A DNA stretch of 7,925 bases from Treponema sp. GTDB taxonomy: Bacteria > Spirochaetota > Spirochaetia > Treponematales > Breznakiellaceae. Position numbers and translations under genes: made by a program. Shown here piece after piece: positions 1 to 6,177 of the stretch. A model generated the notes under the pieces. The model was not told the origin of the DNA. It was given only the letters and a program-made list of their open reading frames with translations, and ran no database searches. The DNA lies in contig JAIRLK010000358.1 in assembly GCA_031259515.1 (NCBI GenBank), forward strand, positions 1 through 7,925, written 5' to 3'. Numbering within the stretch: the stretch's first letter is position 1; each line of letters begins with the position of its first letter.

Positions 1-1095
1 CTCATAGTTATTGGCATCGGAAACACTACCGCCGTTAAAGTTGATTTCCAGGGTGTAGTCATAACCGTTTTTGATAGTCGGATTACCGGCCTCGCCGGCG
101 AACGTCGCCGGTAATTTCAGGGAACCGTTATAAAGGGTAATAACGATATTTTTCCCCGAGCCCGCAACGGTGCTTTCCAGCTCAAAAGTGAGCTGTTCGC
201 CCGTACCAACCGCGTCATAGCCGTTCTGGGCGTAAAGCGCGTTACCGCCCGCTAAGGTAAAGAAGATACCTTGATTCGGTACGTTATTGGATACGCTAAA
301 GTAAGCCACCGGCGATTTAAGGCTCCCTTTGATCTGATCCCAGGTTACCGTGGTATCATTGGGAAAATAGTAGGATTGAATCTGGCTTGCATTGGCTAGA
401 GGACGGGGGGTTGCCGTTACCGACGCAAAGTGATCGGTTGGTTTTAAGGTGGTAACCTGCCCGGTTGATTTGGTGTAATACACATACACCGGGAAAATAG
501 CAAGGGATGTCGCAGCGTCCGCATAGAGCATGACATTTGTCGCCAGGGAGGGAAGGTACGCGATCTTTTCCCCATCCGGGCTGTTTTTCCGCAACTCAAG
601 CCCAATGCGCCCTGAATTGGTAACCTTATACCCGAAATCCCCGGTATAACTGGGGCTGATCTCGGTACGGTACTTCTTTCCTGACTTGTAGGTTGCCATA
701 GCGGAATACTCAATTTTCGCGAGGGACAAGTTGGCCTTGTTTTTCTCGTACTCATCTTTGGGTATACCCCGCAGAATGAGGTATCCGCCCACATCAAAAT
801 CGTCCACATCATCGGAAACATCAAAATCCTTGGTCGTCCCGGCCCTGACTCCGCCTAAAATGTTGGAAATGCTGGGAGTCTGTCCCTGGAAGATAATCAT
901 ATCTTTTTGTGTGTTATTGATGATGGCCAGCGTCCCATTGGCCTCACTGTTCCATTTGATGTCTCCCTGGTTACCCTGGTTATTATTATTGTTGTTGTTA
1001 TTGTTGTTGTCCCCTCCTGGACCTATACCCTCACAACCAGCTAATACCAGCGCCATAGCCGCTAAAAGCAGCCCCAACTTGGCTAATTTTCTCAT
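1..1095 (-). CDS. Secreted lipoprotein with Asn10 linker, 3' end outside window
   Basis: The frame is open for 365 codons from the ATG at 1095 to the window edge, so the C-terminus is missing. Residues 1-21 form a lipoprotein signal: a basic start (MRKLAK), a hydrophobic core and the lipobox LAGC with Cys21 as the predicted lipidation site. After the Cys comes a Gly-rich stretch and ten consecutive Asn (residues 30-39), a likely flexible tether. Residues 90-102 are rich in Asp alternating with hydrophobic residues. The rest is rich in Gly, Ser, Thr, Asn and Tyr and looks like beta-structured surface protein. A CTCCT at 1102-1106 gives AGGAG six nt before the ATG. The Asn run uses mixed AAC and AAT codons. 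I do not recognise the family. Cell-surface location is inferred from the lipobox. The gene is less GC-rich than the nitrogen genes to its right and is divergent from the XRE regulator, which probably controls it. Confidence 0.85.
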   Translation of the reverse strand, partial: MRKLAKLGLLLAAMALVLAGCEGIGPGGDNNNNNNNNNNQGNQGDIKWNSEANGTLAIINNTQKDMIIFQGQTPSISNILGGVRAGTTKDFDVSDDVDDFDVGGYLILRGIPKDEYEKNKANLSLAKIEYSAMATYKSGKKYRTEISPSYTGDFGYKVTNSGRIGLELRKNSPDGEKIAYLPSLATNVMLYADAATSLAIFPVYVYYTKSTGQVTTLKPTDHFASVTATPRPLANASQIQSYYFPNDTTVTWDQIKGSLKSPVAYFSVSNNVPNQGIFFTLAGGNALYAQNGYDAVGTGEQLTFELESTVAGSGKNIVITLYNGSLKLPATFAGEAGNPTIKNGYDYTLEINFNGGSVSDANNYE

Positions 1096-1140
1096 TTCTT
1101 ACTCCTGGTTCAGATTTTATCAGATAATCAAAGATTGATT

Positions 1141-1195
1141 ACAAGATTGTTGATTATAATAACAATGTTGTATGTATTTGTCAACACAAAATTGT
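1141..1195. promoter_or_regulatory. Three-palindrome operator array, probably for the XRE repressor
   Basis: Three copies of the 10-bp palindrome ACAA-N2-TTGT occur: ACAAGATTGT (1141-1150), ACAATGTTGT (1162-1171) and ACAAAATTGT (1186-1195). Their centres are 21 and 24 bp apart. Relative to the lipoprotein promoter they lie at the start point, in the spacer next to the -10, and just upstream of the -35. A related palindrome, AATCAA-AGA-TTGATT, sits at 1126-1140. The arrangement is that of a repressor operator. The neighbouring XRE protein as ligand is an inference from position. Confidence 0.6.
1156..1184 (-). promoter_or_regulatory. Sigma-70 promoter of the lipoprotein gene
   Basis: Read on the minus strand, a perfect -35 TTGACA (1184-1179) is followed after exactly 17 bp by TATTAT (1161-1156), one mismatch from consensus. 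Transcription would start near 1149, leaving a 5' leader of about 54 nt before the ATG at 1095. The adjacent ATTATAAT (1153-1160) is self-complementary and also supplies a TATAAT on the plus strand (1155-1160) that could be the -10 of the divergent XRE gene, but I see no good -35 for it. Confidence 0.75.
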
Positions 1196-1212
1196 TAGAA
1201 AATTAGAGAATT

Positions 1213-1515
1213 ATGGTGGATGTTTGGGAAGATTCGGAAGTTGAATTTGAGGAGCAGATCAATCGGATTGTATCGAAAATCAAAGAGGCGCGTGAAAAAG
1301 CCCGCCTTTCTCAGATGGATTTGTCTTTTATGGCTGGATTATCGCAAAATTTGATAAACTATATTGAAAATGGGCGGCGTACGCCAAACCTGTGTACGCT
1401 CTTGAAAATCTGTAAGGCGCTGCAAATAGAGCCGTCAAGCCTTTTTACCGTACCAGATACCGAGCGCTCATCTGCCCGCGAAACCATTATCGAGCTGGTA
1501 AAGAAGTATATGTAA
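1213..1515 (+). CDS. XRE/Cro-CI family transcriptional regulator
   Basis: This is a 100-residue DNA-binding protein. A single HTH_3 domain covers about residues 22-78: IKEAREKARLSQ, then the helix-turn-helix through LSFMAGLSQNLINYIENGRR, then the usual TPNLCTLLKICKALQI scaffold ending in SSLF. The N-terminal 15 residues are acidic, and a short C-terminal helix (88-100) follows. It has no sensor or peptidase domain, so it resembles small phage-like or autoregulatory repressors. The Shine-Dalgarno is weak (AGAG at 1205-1208). The ATG at 1213 is immediately followed by GTG, also a possible start. It is divergent from the lipoprotein gene across 117 bp packed with palindromes that it probably binds, which would make it autoregulatory and a regulator of the lipoprotein. 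Its target is inferred, not shown. Confidence 0.9.
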   Translation: MVDVWEDSEVEFEEQINRIVSKIKEAREKARLSQMDLSFMAGLSQNLINYIENGRRTPNLCTLLKICKALQIEPSSLFTVPDTERSSARETIIELVKKYM

Positions 1516-1539
1516 TACGAGCGGGCCCTCATAAAAGGA

Positions 1540-1574
1540 CGGTACGCCTCCTGGCGTACCGCTTTTTGTTTTTT
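1540..1574 (+). terminator. Rho-independent terminator of the XRE gene, possibly bidirectional
   Basis: A perfect 9-bp stem CGGTACGCC (1540-1548) and GGCGTACCG (1553-1561) closes a TCCT loop. It is followed by CTTTTTGTTTTTT, a strong U-tract. It begins 24 nt after the XRE stop. On the minus strand the same stem is preceded by an A-rich run and followed by TCCTTTTA, so it could also end transcripts of the convergent glnK, though with a weaker U-tract. Confidence 0.88.
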
Positions 1575-1582
1575 ACATGAAT

Positions 1583-1602
1583 ACCGGAGCGTGTATTCCG
1601 GT
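1583..1602. repeat. Small hairpin between the XRE terminator and glnK
   Basis: ACCGGA (1583-1588) and TCCGGT (1597-1602) form a 6-bp inverted repeat around an 8-nt loop. On the plus strand it is followed by TTCCTCCTTTTTAAAT, so it may act as a backup terminator. The rest of the convergent gap 1516-1645 shows no gene. Confidence 0.4.
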
Positions 1603-1645
1603 TCCTCCTTTTTAAATTAGGTATCCCCCCTTCGGGAGCCGGGCC

Positions 1646-1987
1646 TTAGCCTATCGCAACGGAACCGGTCTCGCCGGTGCGGATACGGATGGTCTCTTCG
1701 ATAGGAAGAACAAATATCTTCCCATCGCCGATTTCCCCGCTCCGGGCGCCCCGGATGATGGCGTCTATCGTGGGTTTGACGAAATTATCGTTTACGGCGA
1801 TTTCAACCCGAATCTTCTTTAAAAGATTCACTTCGATGTCAACCCCCCGGTAGTGTTCGGTATAGCCTTTTTGCTGGCCGCAACCCATAGCATTGGTAAC
1901 CGAAATTTTGAAAACCTCGGCCTTGTACAATTCCTGCTTAACCTCATTCAGCATGTGGGGCTGGATATACGCGATAATCAGTTTCAT
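1646..1987 (-). CDS. glnK: PII signal protein, AmtB-linked (GlnK type), lacking Tyr51
   Basis: This is a trimeric cytoplasmic sensor of 2-oxoglutarate and ATP/ADP that binds AmtB and other nitrogen targets through its T-loop. The 113-residue length is normal for the family. Visible signatures are the T-loop QQKGYTEHYRG at 38-48 with Gln39, Tyr46 and Arg47 (the residue that enters the AmtB pore in known complexes), Lys58, the B-loop GEIGDGKIFV at 84-93 with Gly87, Gly89 and Lys90, and the C-loop IRIRTGE with Arg101 and Arg103. Position 51, uridylylated in enteric PII proteins, is Ile (DIEV). Control by GlnD at that site is therefore unlikely. AAGGAGG ends 7 nt before the ATG. The gene follows amtB by 17 nt, so the two form one operon. 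Placement next to amtB favours glnK over glnB or nifI, and the T-loop is not the NifI type. Confidence 0.97.
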   Translation of the reverse strand: MKLIIAYIQPHMLNEVKQELYKAEVFKISVTNAMGCGQQKGYTEHYRGVDIEVNLLKKIRVEIAVNDNFVKPTIDAIIRGARSGEIGDGKIFVLPIEETIRIRTGETGSVAIG

Positions 1988-2004
1988 GTTCTTTCCTCCT
2001 TCCT

Positions 2005-3363
2005 TTAGGTGTTGCTGAAAATCTGGAAACCCGCGTAGGCTTCGGCTTTGTGTTCGCTCAGGTCGAGGCCCACCAGTTCTGTCTTGGGATTAACCCGCAG
2101 GCCGGTTATTGCCTTAATGATGAGGAACAGAACCAGGCTGATGATGGCCGCCCACGCGCCTACCGCCAGGATGCCCACGATCTGTATCCCAAGCTGGGTA
2201 AACCCGCCTCCGTGGAGAAGGCCGGTTACCCCCGATTCGGGAGCGTTGCCCCAGATGCCGACCGCCAGGGTACCCCAGATGCCGCAGCTCAGATGTACGG
2301 AACTGGCGCCTACGGGATCGTCAATCTTCAACACCTTGTCGATGAATTCGACGGAGAGTACCACGAGTACGCCGGCGATAAGGCCGATGATGATAGACGC
2401 TCCGGGAGAGACCACCGCGCAGGGGGCGGTGATGCCCACAAGACCCGCCAGCAGGCCGTTCAGCGTCATGGAAGCGTCGGGCTTCTTGAACCATCTCCAG
2501 GAGAAGATGAGCGCCGCTATCGCGCCGGCGGAGGCGGCAAGACAGGTGGTTACGGCGACACGGGCGATGGCGAGGCCGCTCCAGATACCCCCTTCGCCTA
2601 CGGTGGCAACGCCGGTAGAAGCCCCGTTAAAGCCGAACCATCCGAAGAAGAGGAGCAATACCCCCAAGGCGGCGTAGGGGATGTTGTGTCCCGGAAATGC
2701 CTTGATGCTTATCCTGCCATCCGCGCCCTTGATGTATTTGCCGAGCCGGGGGCCTACAACCGCCGCGCCCATGAGCGCCGCCCAGCCGCCTACGGAATGC
2801 ACCACCGTGGAACCGGCGAAGTCGTGGAACCCAAGTTCGGCAAGCCAGCCGCCTCCCCAGACCCAGTGCCCGGAAATGGGGTAAATAAAAGCGGAGATAA
2901 AACAGGTATAGATGAGATAGGACTTGAACTGGGTCCGTTCCGCCATAGCGCCGGACACGATGGTAGCGGCAGTTGCGGCAAAAACCACCTGGAAGAACCA
3001 ACTCTTATAGAAAGCGCCTGCCTCCATATCTACCGCCATAGGCCCGTTGAAGAACTGGGAAACCCCGATAAGACCGGCCGCATCGTCGCCGTACATAAAG
3101 CCCCAGCCTATGGCCCAGTACACGATGGCGCCGAAACAAAAATCCATCACGTTTTTCATGGTGATGTTGGTGGCGTTTTTCGCACGGGTAAGTCCCGTCT
3201 CGACCAGGGCAAAACCCGCCTGCATGATGAATACCAGAATGGCGCCGATGAAGAGCCAAACCATATCCAGAGAGAAGGCCAGAGTTTCGGCGCTTTCTTC
3301 CGCAAACAGGAAAACCCCCGCGCCCAGAAAAAGAACCGCCAGCATAAACATTTTTTTTCGCAC
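2005..3363 (-). CDS. amtB: Ammonium transporter AmtB
   Basis: This inner-membrane Amt/MEP/Rh channel conducts ammonium. From the GTG at 3363 it has 452 residues, close to the family length. Residues 1-21 look like a signal peptide ending in FLFA, as in other Amt proteins. Known marks are MSGAMAER-like SGAMAER (137-143), WVWGGGW (167-173), the family signature DFAGSTVVHSVGG (181-193) with pore His189, GWFGFN (241-246) with the Phe-gate residue Phe245 region, and the second pore His357 in SVHLSCGIWGT. About eleven hydrophobic segments run through the protein. AGGAGG at 3370-3375 touches the ATG at 3369 with no spacing but stands 6 nt before the GTG at 3363, so the GTG is preferred; the ATG would add two residues. 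It is first in an operon with glnK and has a sigma-54 promoter upstream. Its frame stays open to 3534, but that extension lies upstream of the promoter and is not expected to be translated. Confidence 0.97.
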   Translation of the reverse strand: MRKKMFMLAVLFLGAGVFLFAEESAETLAFSLDMVWLFIGAILVFIMQAGFALVETGLTRAKNATNITMKNVMDFCFGAIVYWAIGWGFMYGDDAAGLIGVSQFFNGPMAVDMEAGAFYKSWFFQVVFAATAATIVSGAMAERTQFKSYLIYTCFISAFIYPISGHWVWGGGWLAELGFHDFAGSTVVHSVGGWAALMGAAVVGPRLGKYIKGADGRISIKAFPGHNIPYAALGVLLLFFGWFGFNGASTGVATVGEGGIWSGLAIARVAVTTCLAASAGAIAALIFSWRWFKKPDASMTLNGLLAGLVGITAPCAVVSPGASIIIGLIAGVLVVLSVEFIDKVLKIDDPVGASSVHLSCGIWGTLAVGIWGNAPESGVTGLLHGGGFTQLGIQIVGILAVGAWAAIISLVLFLIIKAITGLRVNPKTELVGLDLSEHKAEAYAGFQIFSNT

Positions 3364-3369
3364 TTTCAT

Positions 3370-3375
3370 CCTCCT
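3370..3375 (-). promoter_or_regulatory. Shine-Dalgarno that decides the amtB start
   Basis: The minus strand reads AGGAGG here, a full consensus site. It abuts the ATG at 3369-3367 directly and lies 6 nt from the GTG at 3363-3361. Normal spacing selects the GTG. A later ATG at 3351-3349 is 18 nt away and would cut off the basic start of the signal peptide. Confidence 0.7.
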
Positions 3376-3401
3376 AATAATAGCTGCCTTACCGCATATA
3401 T

Positions 3402-3419
3402 TAGCAGGATTCATGCCAA
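3402..3419 (-). promoter_or_regulatory. Sigma-54 (-24/-12) promoter of amtB-glnK
   Basis: The minus strand reads TTGGCATGAATCCTGCTA. The invariant GG (3417-3416) and GC (3405-3404) are separated by exactly 10 nt. Compared with the RpoN consensus TTGGCACG-N4-TTGCW there are two changes, both outside the invariant dinucleotides. Transcription would start near 3393, about 30 nt before the GTG start. The preceding gene encodes a sigma-54 activator with GAFTGA. No TGT-N10-ACA NifA site occurs between 3420 and 3610. Confidence 0.82.
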
Positions 3420-3443
3420 CTTGAACTGAACGATAGTATATAT

Positions 3444-3541
3444 GGGGGGTTCGGGGGTTCGAGGCCCCCCGGCGGGGATATTTCGAGGGAGGAACCCCCG
3501 CAGAGGGGGCGCAGGGGTCGGACTTGCGGAGCAAGTCTGCG
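3444..3541. repeat. Cluster of GC-rich palindromes between nifA and amtB
   Basis: Several inverted repeats lie end to end: GGGGG (3453-3457) with CCCCC (3465-3469); CCCCC (3495-3499) with GGGGG (3505-3509) around GCAGA; and GACTTGC-GGA-GCAAGTC (3521-3537), whose outer arms CGCAG (3510-3514) and CTGCG (3537-3541) offer an alternative pairing. A TATATAT-GGGGGG junction (3437-3449) forms the left edge. Composition differs sharply from the flanking AT-rich sequence. It looks like an intergenic repeat element and may block read-through from nifA. The remainder of the gap 3542-3610 shows no gene or clear signal. Confidence 0.6.
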
Positions 3542-3610
3542 GCTTCCCCCCTCTTTCCCTCCTTCCCGTCTCATTAAAACCTACAAAAACGTATCCCTAT
3601 AAAATATTTC

Positions 3611-5206
3611 CTACACAATGGTAGTTCTGTAAAGCCGCCAGTTTATCCCGTAATGGTGAACCCTAAGCCCCATCTTCCGCTCGGTAATCCCCAGACGCCG
3701 GGACGCGGCGGCCATATTGCCGCCGCTGAGTTTGAGGGCCTCCACGATAAGCTCCTTTTCCATACGGGAAAGGGCCGCCTCCAGGGTAGTGGTAGGCTCC
3801 GTGTTGGTGGAAGTCGCGGTTTGCAGGCTCGGAGGCAGGTTATAGGAGTGAATCACCATGTCGGTGGAAAGGATCACCCCCCGCTCAATGCAGTTCTCCA
3901 GTTCCCGCACGTTTCCCGGCCAGGAATAGCAGGTAAGGAGGTCTATGGCCGGGGTGGATATGCGTTTGATGAGCTTACCGTTCCTCTCGGCATATTTTTC
4001 GGCGAAATGGTCCGCCAAAAGGATGATGTCGCTTTTCCGCTCCCGCAGCGGCGGCATGTGAATAGGAAACACGTTGAGCCGGTAATAGAGATCCTCCCGA
4101 AAACGGCCCGCCTTGACTTCCTCCTCCAGGGTGCGGTTTGTGGCGGCCACCAGGCGTACATCCACCTTGATGGTGGAAGCCCCGCCCACCCGCTCCAGCT
4201 CCCGTTCCTGGAGTACCCTGAGAAGCTTGGCCTGGATCTGGGAGGGCAGTTCCCCTATCTCGTCCAGGAAGATGGTTCCCCTGTTGGCCAGCTCAAACCG
4301 TCCCTTGCGCTGGCTGTAGGCCCCGGTAAAGGCTCCCTTTTCGTGGCCGAAGAGTTCGCTTTCGATGATGGATTCCGGCAGGGCGGCGCAGTTCACCTTG
4401 ATCAGAGGATGCCCGACCCGCTTTGAAAGCCGGTGCACCTCCGCCGCCACAAGCTCTTTCCCCGTTCCGCTTTCCCCGGTGATGAGTACCGTCGCGTCGC
4501 TGGGCGCCACCTGGGCAATCATCTCGTAGACCCGCCGCATGGCGTTTCCGGTACCTATGATGGGACTTTCCGGGCTTATACGCCCTCCCATCCCCTTTAC
4601 CGGCCGTTCATCCCCGGTATCCTGGTCCCGGCGGAGCCTGAACTGTTCCTCCAGGATCCGCTCCCGGAGCTTGGCGGAGTCAGCAATTATAGAAGAAACT
4701 TTCTCTAAAAACGCCTTATCTTGGGCCATGCGCCCGGCTATATCCTGGTTCTGAATACGCCGCTCGGCGCTGAGGGTTCCGATAACCCCTCCTCCCGACC
4801 GTATGGGTACGCAGTAATAGGACAAACCTTCAAGGTCCTCCTTGGTCCGTATCCGGGACCGGTTCAAAAAGTGGGTTTCCCCGGACAGATCCGGAACCAT
4901 GATGGCAATCCCCGACTCAAAGACCCGCCCGACCAGGCCTTCTCCCAGCCGGTATATGCCCCGGCTCTTCTCTTCCGCCGAAAGCCCATAGGCTTCCTCA
5001 ATTTTGAGCAGCCCCGTAGCCCGGTCCAGGAGGGTTACCATCCCCCAGGTCAGATGCGCGCGGCTTTCCAGGAGGCTCAAAAGAGGTCCTAAAGCGGTTC
5101 TAAGCTCCACATGCTTATCGAAGGTCCGGGCTATGTCGAAGAGCAGTTCCAGTTCATCCCGTTCCCGCGCTATGTCGCGGACCGGGGCGGTTTCTTCTGA
5201 TTCCAT
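3611..5206 (-). CDS. nifA: NifA-like sigma-54-dependent activator (GAF-AAA+-Fis HTH)
   Basis: This 531-residue enhancer-binding protein drives sigma-54 RNA polymerase; its length fits NifA. A GAF sensor domain covers about 18-180, including LGEGLVGRVFESG at 88-99, and a helical linker follows to about 210. The AAA+ domain spans about 215-450: Walker A GESGTGKE (244-251), the sigma-54 contact loop GAFTGA (291-296), Walker B TIFLDEIGEL (311-320), sensor I VAATNR (353-358), and SWPGNVRELEN (428-438). A Fis-type HTH lies at about 493-520 (GGNMAAASRRLGITERKMGL). There is no receiver domain, which separates it from NtrC. The two linker cysteines of oxygen-sensing rhizobial NifA are absent. No Shine-Dalgarno is visible before the ATG at 5206 and no sigma-54 promoter precedes it; a TTGACT at 5249-5244 may be part of a sigma-70 promoter. 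Nif structural genes are not in the window, so control of amtB-glnK is the only target suggested here; other sigma-54 regulons remain possible. Confidence 0.9.
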   Translation of the reverse strand: MESEETAPVRDIARERDELELLFDIARTFDKHVELRTALGPLLSLLESRAHLTWGMVTLLDRATGLLKIEEAYGLSAEEKSRGIYRLGEGLVGRVFESGIAIMVPDLSGETHFLNRSRIRTKEDLEGLSYYCVPIRSGGGVIGTLSAERRIQNQDIAGRMAQDKAFLEKVSSIIADSAKLRERILEEQFRLRRDQDTGDERPVKGMGGRISPESPIIGTGNAMRRVYEMIAQVAPSDATVLITGESGTGKELVAAEVHRLSKRVGHPLIKVNCAALPESIIESELFGHEKGAFTGAYSQRKGRFELANRGTIFLDEIGELPSQIQAKLLRVLQERELERVGGASTIKVDVRLVAATNRTLEEEVKAGRFREDLYYRLNVFPIHMPPLRERKSDIILLADHFAEKYAERNGKLIKRISTPAIDLLTCYSWPGNVRELENCIERGVILSTDMVIHSYNLPPSLQTATSTNTEPTTTLEAALSRMEKELIVEALKLSGGNMAAASRRLGITERKMGLRVHHYGINWRLYRTTIV

Positions 5207-5280
5207 AGGGGAATAATACTACCTATTTGTAGGATTTGCCAGCAGTCAATACGGCGGGGGAAGTCTCCCTGTCCACAGCC

Positions 5281-6006
5281 TTACGCTTCCATCCGGTAGA
5301 CCCATGCGTTACCGGCTTTACGGACCCGTTCCACCACGCCGAGTTTTGTGAGTACATAGAGGGCTTTTCCCGCTAAGGCGGGGCGGATGCGGGCTTTTTC
5401 CGCCAGGCTGCGGGTAGTGAACTCCTCCCCGGCGGGGAAGGGGACAAAGGCGCGGTAATCCTGTTTCCCCGAAAGGGGCATGGCCCGGATCCAGGCCGAA
5501 AGTTCCCGGTCGGCGATGCTGACCCCCTTGCGGCGCCAGGAGCCGCGTCCGTCCCGAACCCGCTTTTCCAGAACCTCCACCATAACGAGTTCTATGGTCA
5601 GGCCCTTGGTCAGGGGGAGGAAGGGCGCATAGAGCAGGGCTTTGAAGAGGTCCCATTCGCTCCCCCTGCGGGGACTTTTCCGGAGGCTCACCGGTGCGCC
5701 GTCCTTTTCCCGCACTTCGATGGTTTTTCGGACGATAACGGGATGTATGATTCGGACCGGTCCTTGAAGCACGAGGTCCTGTATCTTGCGCTTCAAGGGC
5801 CCGAAGCTGCCGGTCTGTACTTCTATGATCTCCCCGGAATCGCTTACGGCATCGCAAACATAGTCCCCCATGGGTTTTTCGGTCTGCCCTTCCGGGCCGG
5901 CGTAACGTATTTTCAGGGAGCGGTGAAGGCTGCTCTCCTGCCCGGTCCCTATGCCCGTCGTCTGCGGGGGCGCGCCGAACTTAGGCGCCGGCATAGCCTG
6001 GAACAA
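5281..6006 (-). CDS. Uncharacterised protein, PD-(D/E)XK-like domain plus C-terminal winged helix
   Basis: This is a 241-residue protein I cannot name. Residues 26-100 resemble a small nuclease-fold domain: conserved-looking SLHRSLKIRY, Glu43, then YVCDAV with Asp52, a turn, IIEVQTG with Glu62 and Gln64, and LKRK with Lys72 and Lys74. The order Glu, Asp, Glu-x-Gln, Lys fits the PD-(D/E)XK scaffold, with Gln replacing the usual Lys. Residues 100-185 are basic and mixed. Residues 195-241 look like a winged helix (TTRSLAEKARIRPALAGKALYVLTKLGVVERV...). There is no signal peptide or membrane segment, so it should be cytoplasmic. The start is uncertain: TTG at 6006, or ATG at 5994, neither with a clear Shine-Dalgarno; a stop at 6051 limits extension. 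It ends 74 bp before nifA on the same strand, so co-transcription is possible. A role in DNA binding or cleavage is inference only. Confidence 0.8.
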   Translation of the reverse strand: MFQAMPAPKFGAPPQTTGIGTGQESSLHRSLKIRYAGPEGQTEKPMGDYVCDAVSDSGEIIEVQTGSFGPLKRKIQDLVLQGPVRIIHPVIVRKTIEVREKDGAPVSLRKSPRRGSEWDLFKALLYAPFLPLTKGLTIELVMVEVLEKRVRDGRGSWRRKGVSIADRELSAWIRAMPLSGKQDYRAFVPFPAGEEFTTRSLAEKARIRPALAGKALYVLTKLGVVERVRKAGNAWVYRMEA

Positions 6007-6054
6007 TAAGGGTAAAAAAATCGTACAGGAACATGACTGTCCACATATCTAAAT

Positions 6055-6151
6055 TGTACCCCCTGGGATCCGGGGGGACAAGACCCATATACGCAAGGTT
6101 CGCAGGAACCCGATAATCGTGGTTTTTGCGGTATTTTGTGCCGTAAAAACC
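6055..6151. repeat. Three hairpins in the mntP to nuclease-like gene gap
   Basis: The 171-bp gap 6007-6177 has no gene. It holds TGT-A-CCCCC (6055-6063) pairing with GGGGG and ACA (6072-6080) around TGGGATCC; GGTTC-GCAG-GAACC (6097-6110); and an 11-bp stem GGTTTTTGCGG (6121-6131) with CCGTAAAAACC (6141-6151), containing one G-U pair on the plus strand. None is followed by a clear U-tract on the minus strand, so they are not convincing mntP terminators, although the last may play that part. Confidence 0.5.
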
Positions 6152-6177
6152 AACACATGCAACAGGCTCCCAGGGAT

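Noticed and set aside
731..1138. Plus-strand frame with a poly-Leu run
   Set aside because: The Leu run is the antisense reading of the Asn10 codons of the lipoprotein gene.
2050..3429. Long plus-strand frame of 459 codons opposite amtB
   Set aside because: It is antisense to the well-supported amtB coding sequence, is low in hydrophobic order, and reflects the GC-rich codon pattern of the other strand.
3370..3534. N-terminal extension of AmtB to an ATG at 3534
   Set aside because: The 55 extra residues are translated palindromic intergenic DNA, lie upstream of the sigma-54 promoter and its expected start near 3393, and lack Amt homology. The signal peptide begins at about 3363.
3420..3610. 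NifA upstream activator site TGT-N10-ACA
   Set aside because: No TGT occurs in this stretch on the plus strand, so the palindromic site is absent; the activator must bind elsewhere or use another sequence.
3653..4426. Plus-strand frame of 257 codons opposite nifA
   Set aside because: It lies entirely inside nifA, whose AAA+ motifs are unambiguous; it shows no family features.
6097..6110. GGTTCGCAGGAACC as a tRNA T-arm
   Set aside because: There is no acceptor, D or anticodon arm at the right distances; it is a simple hairpin.
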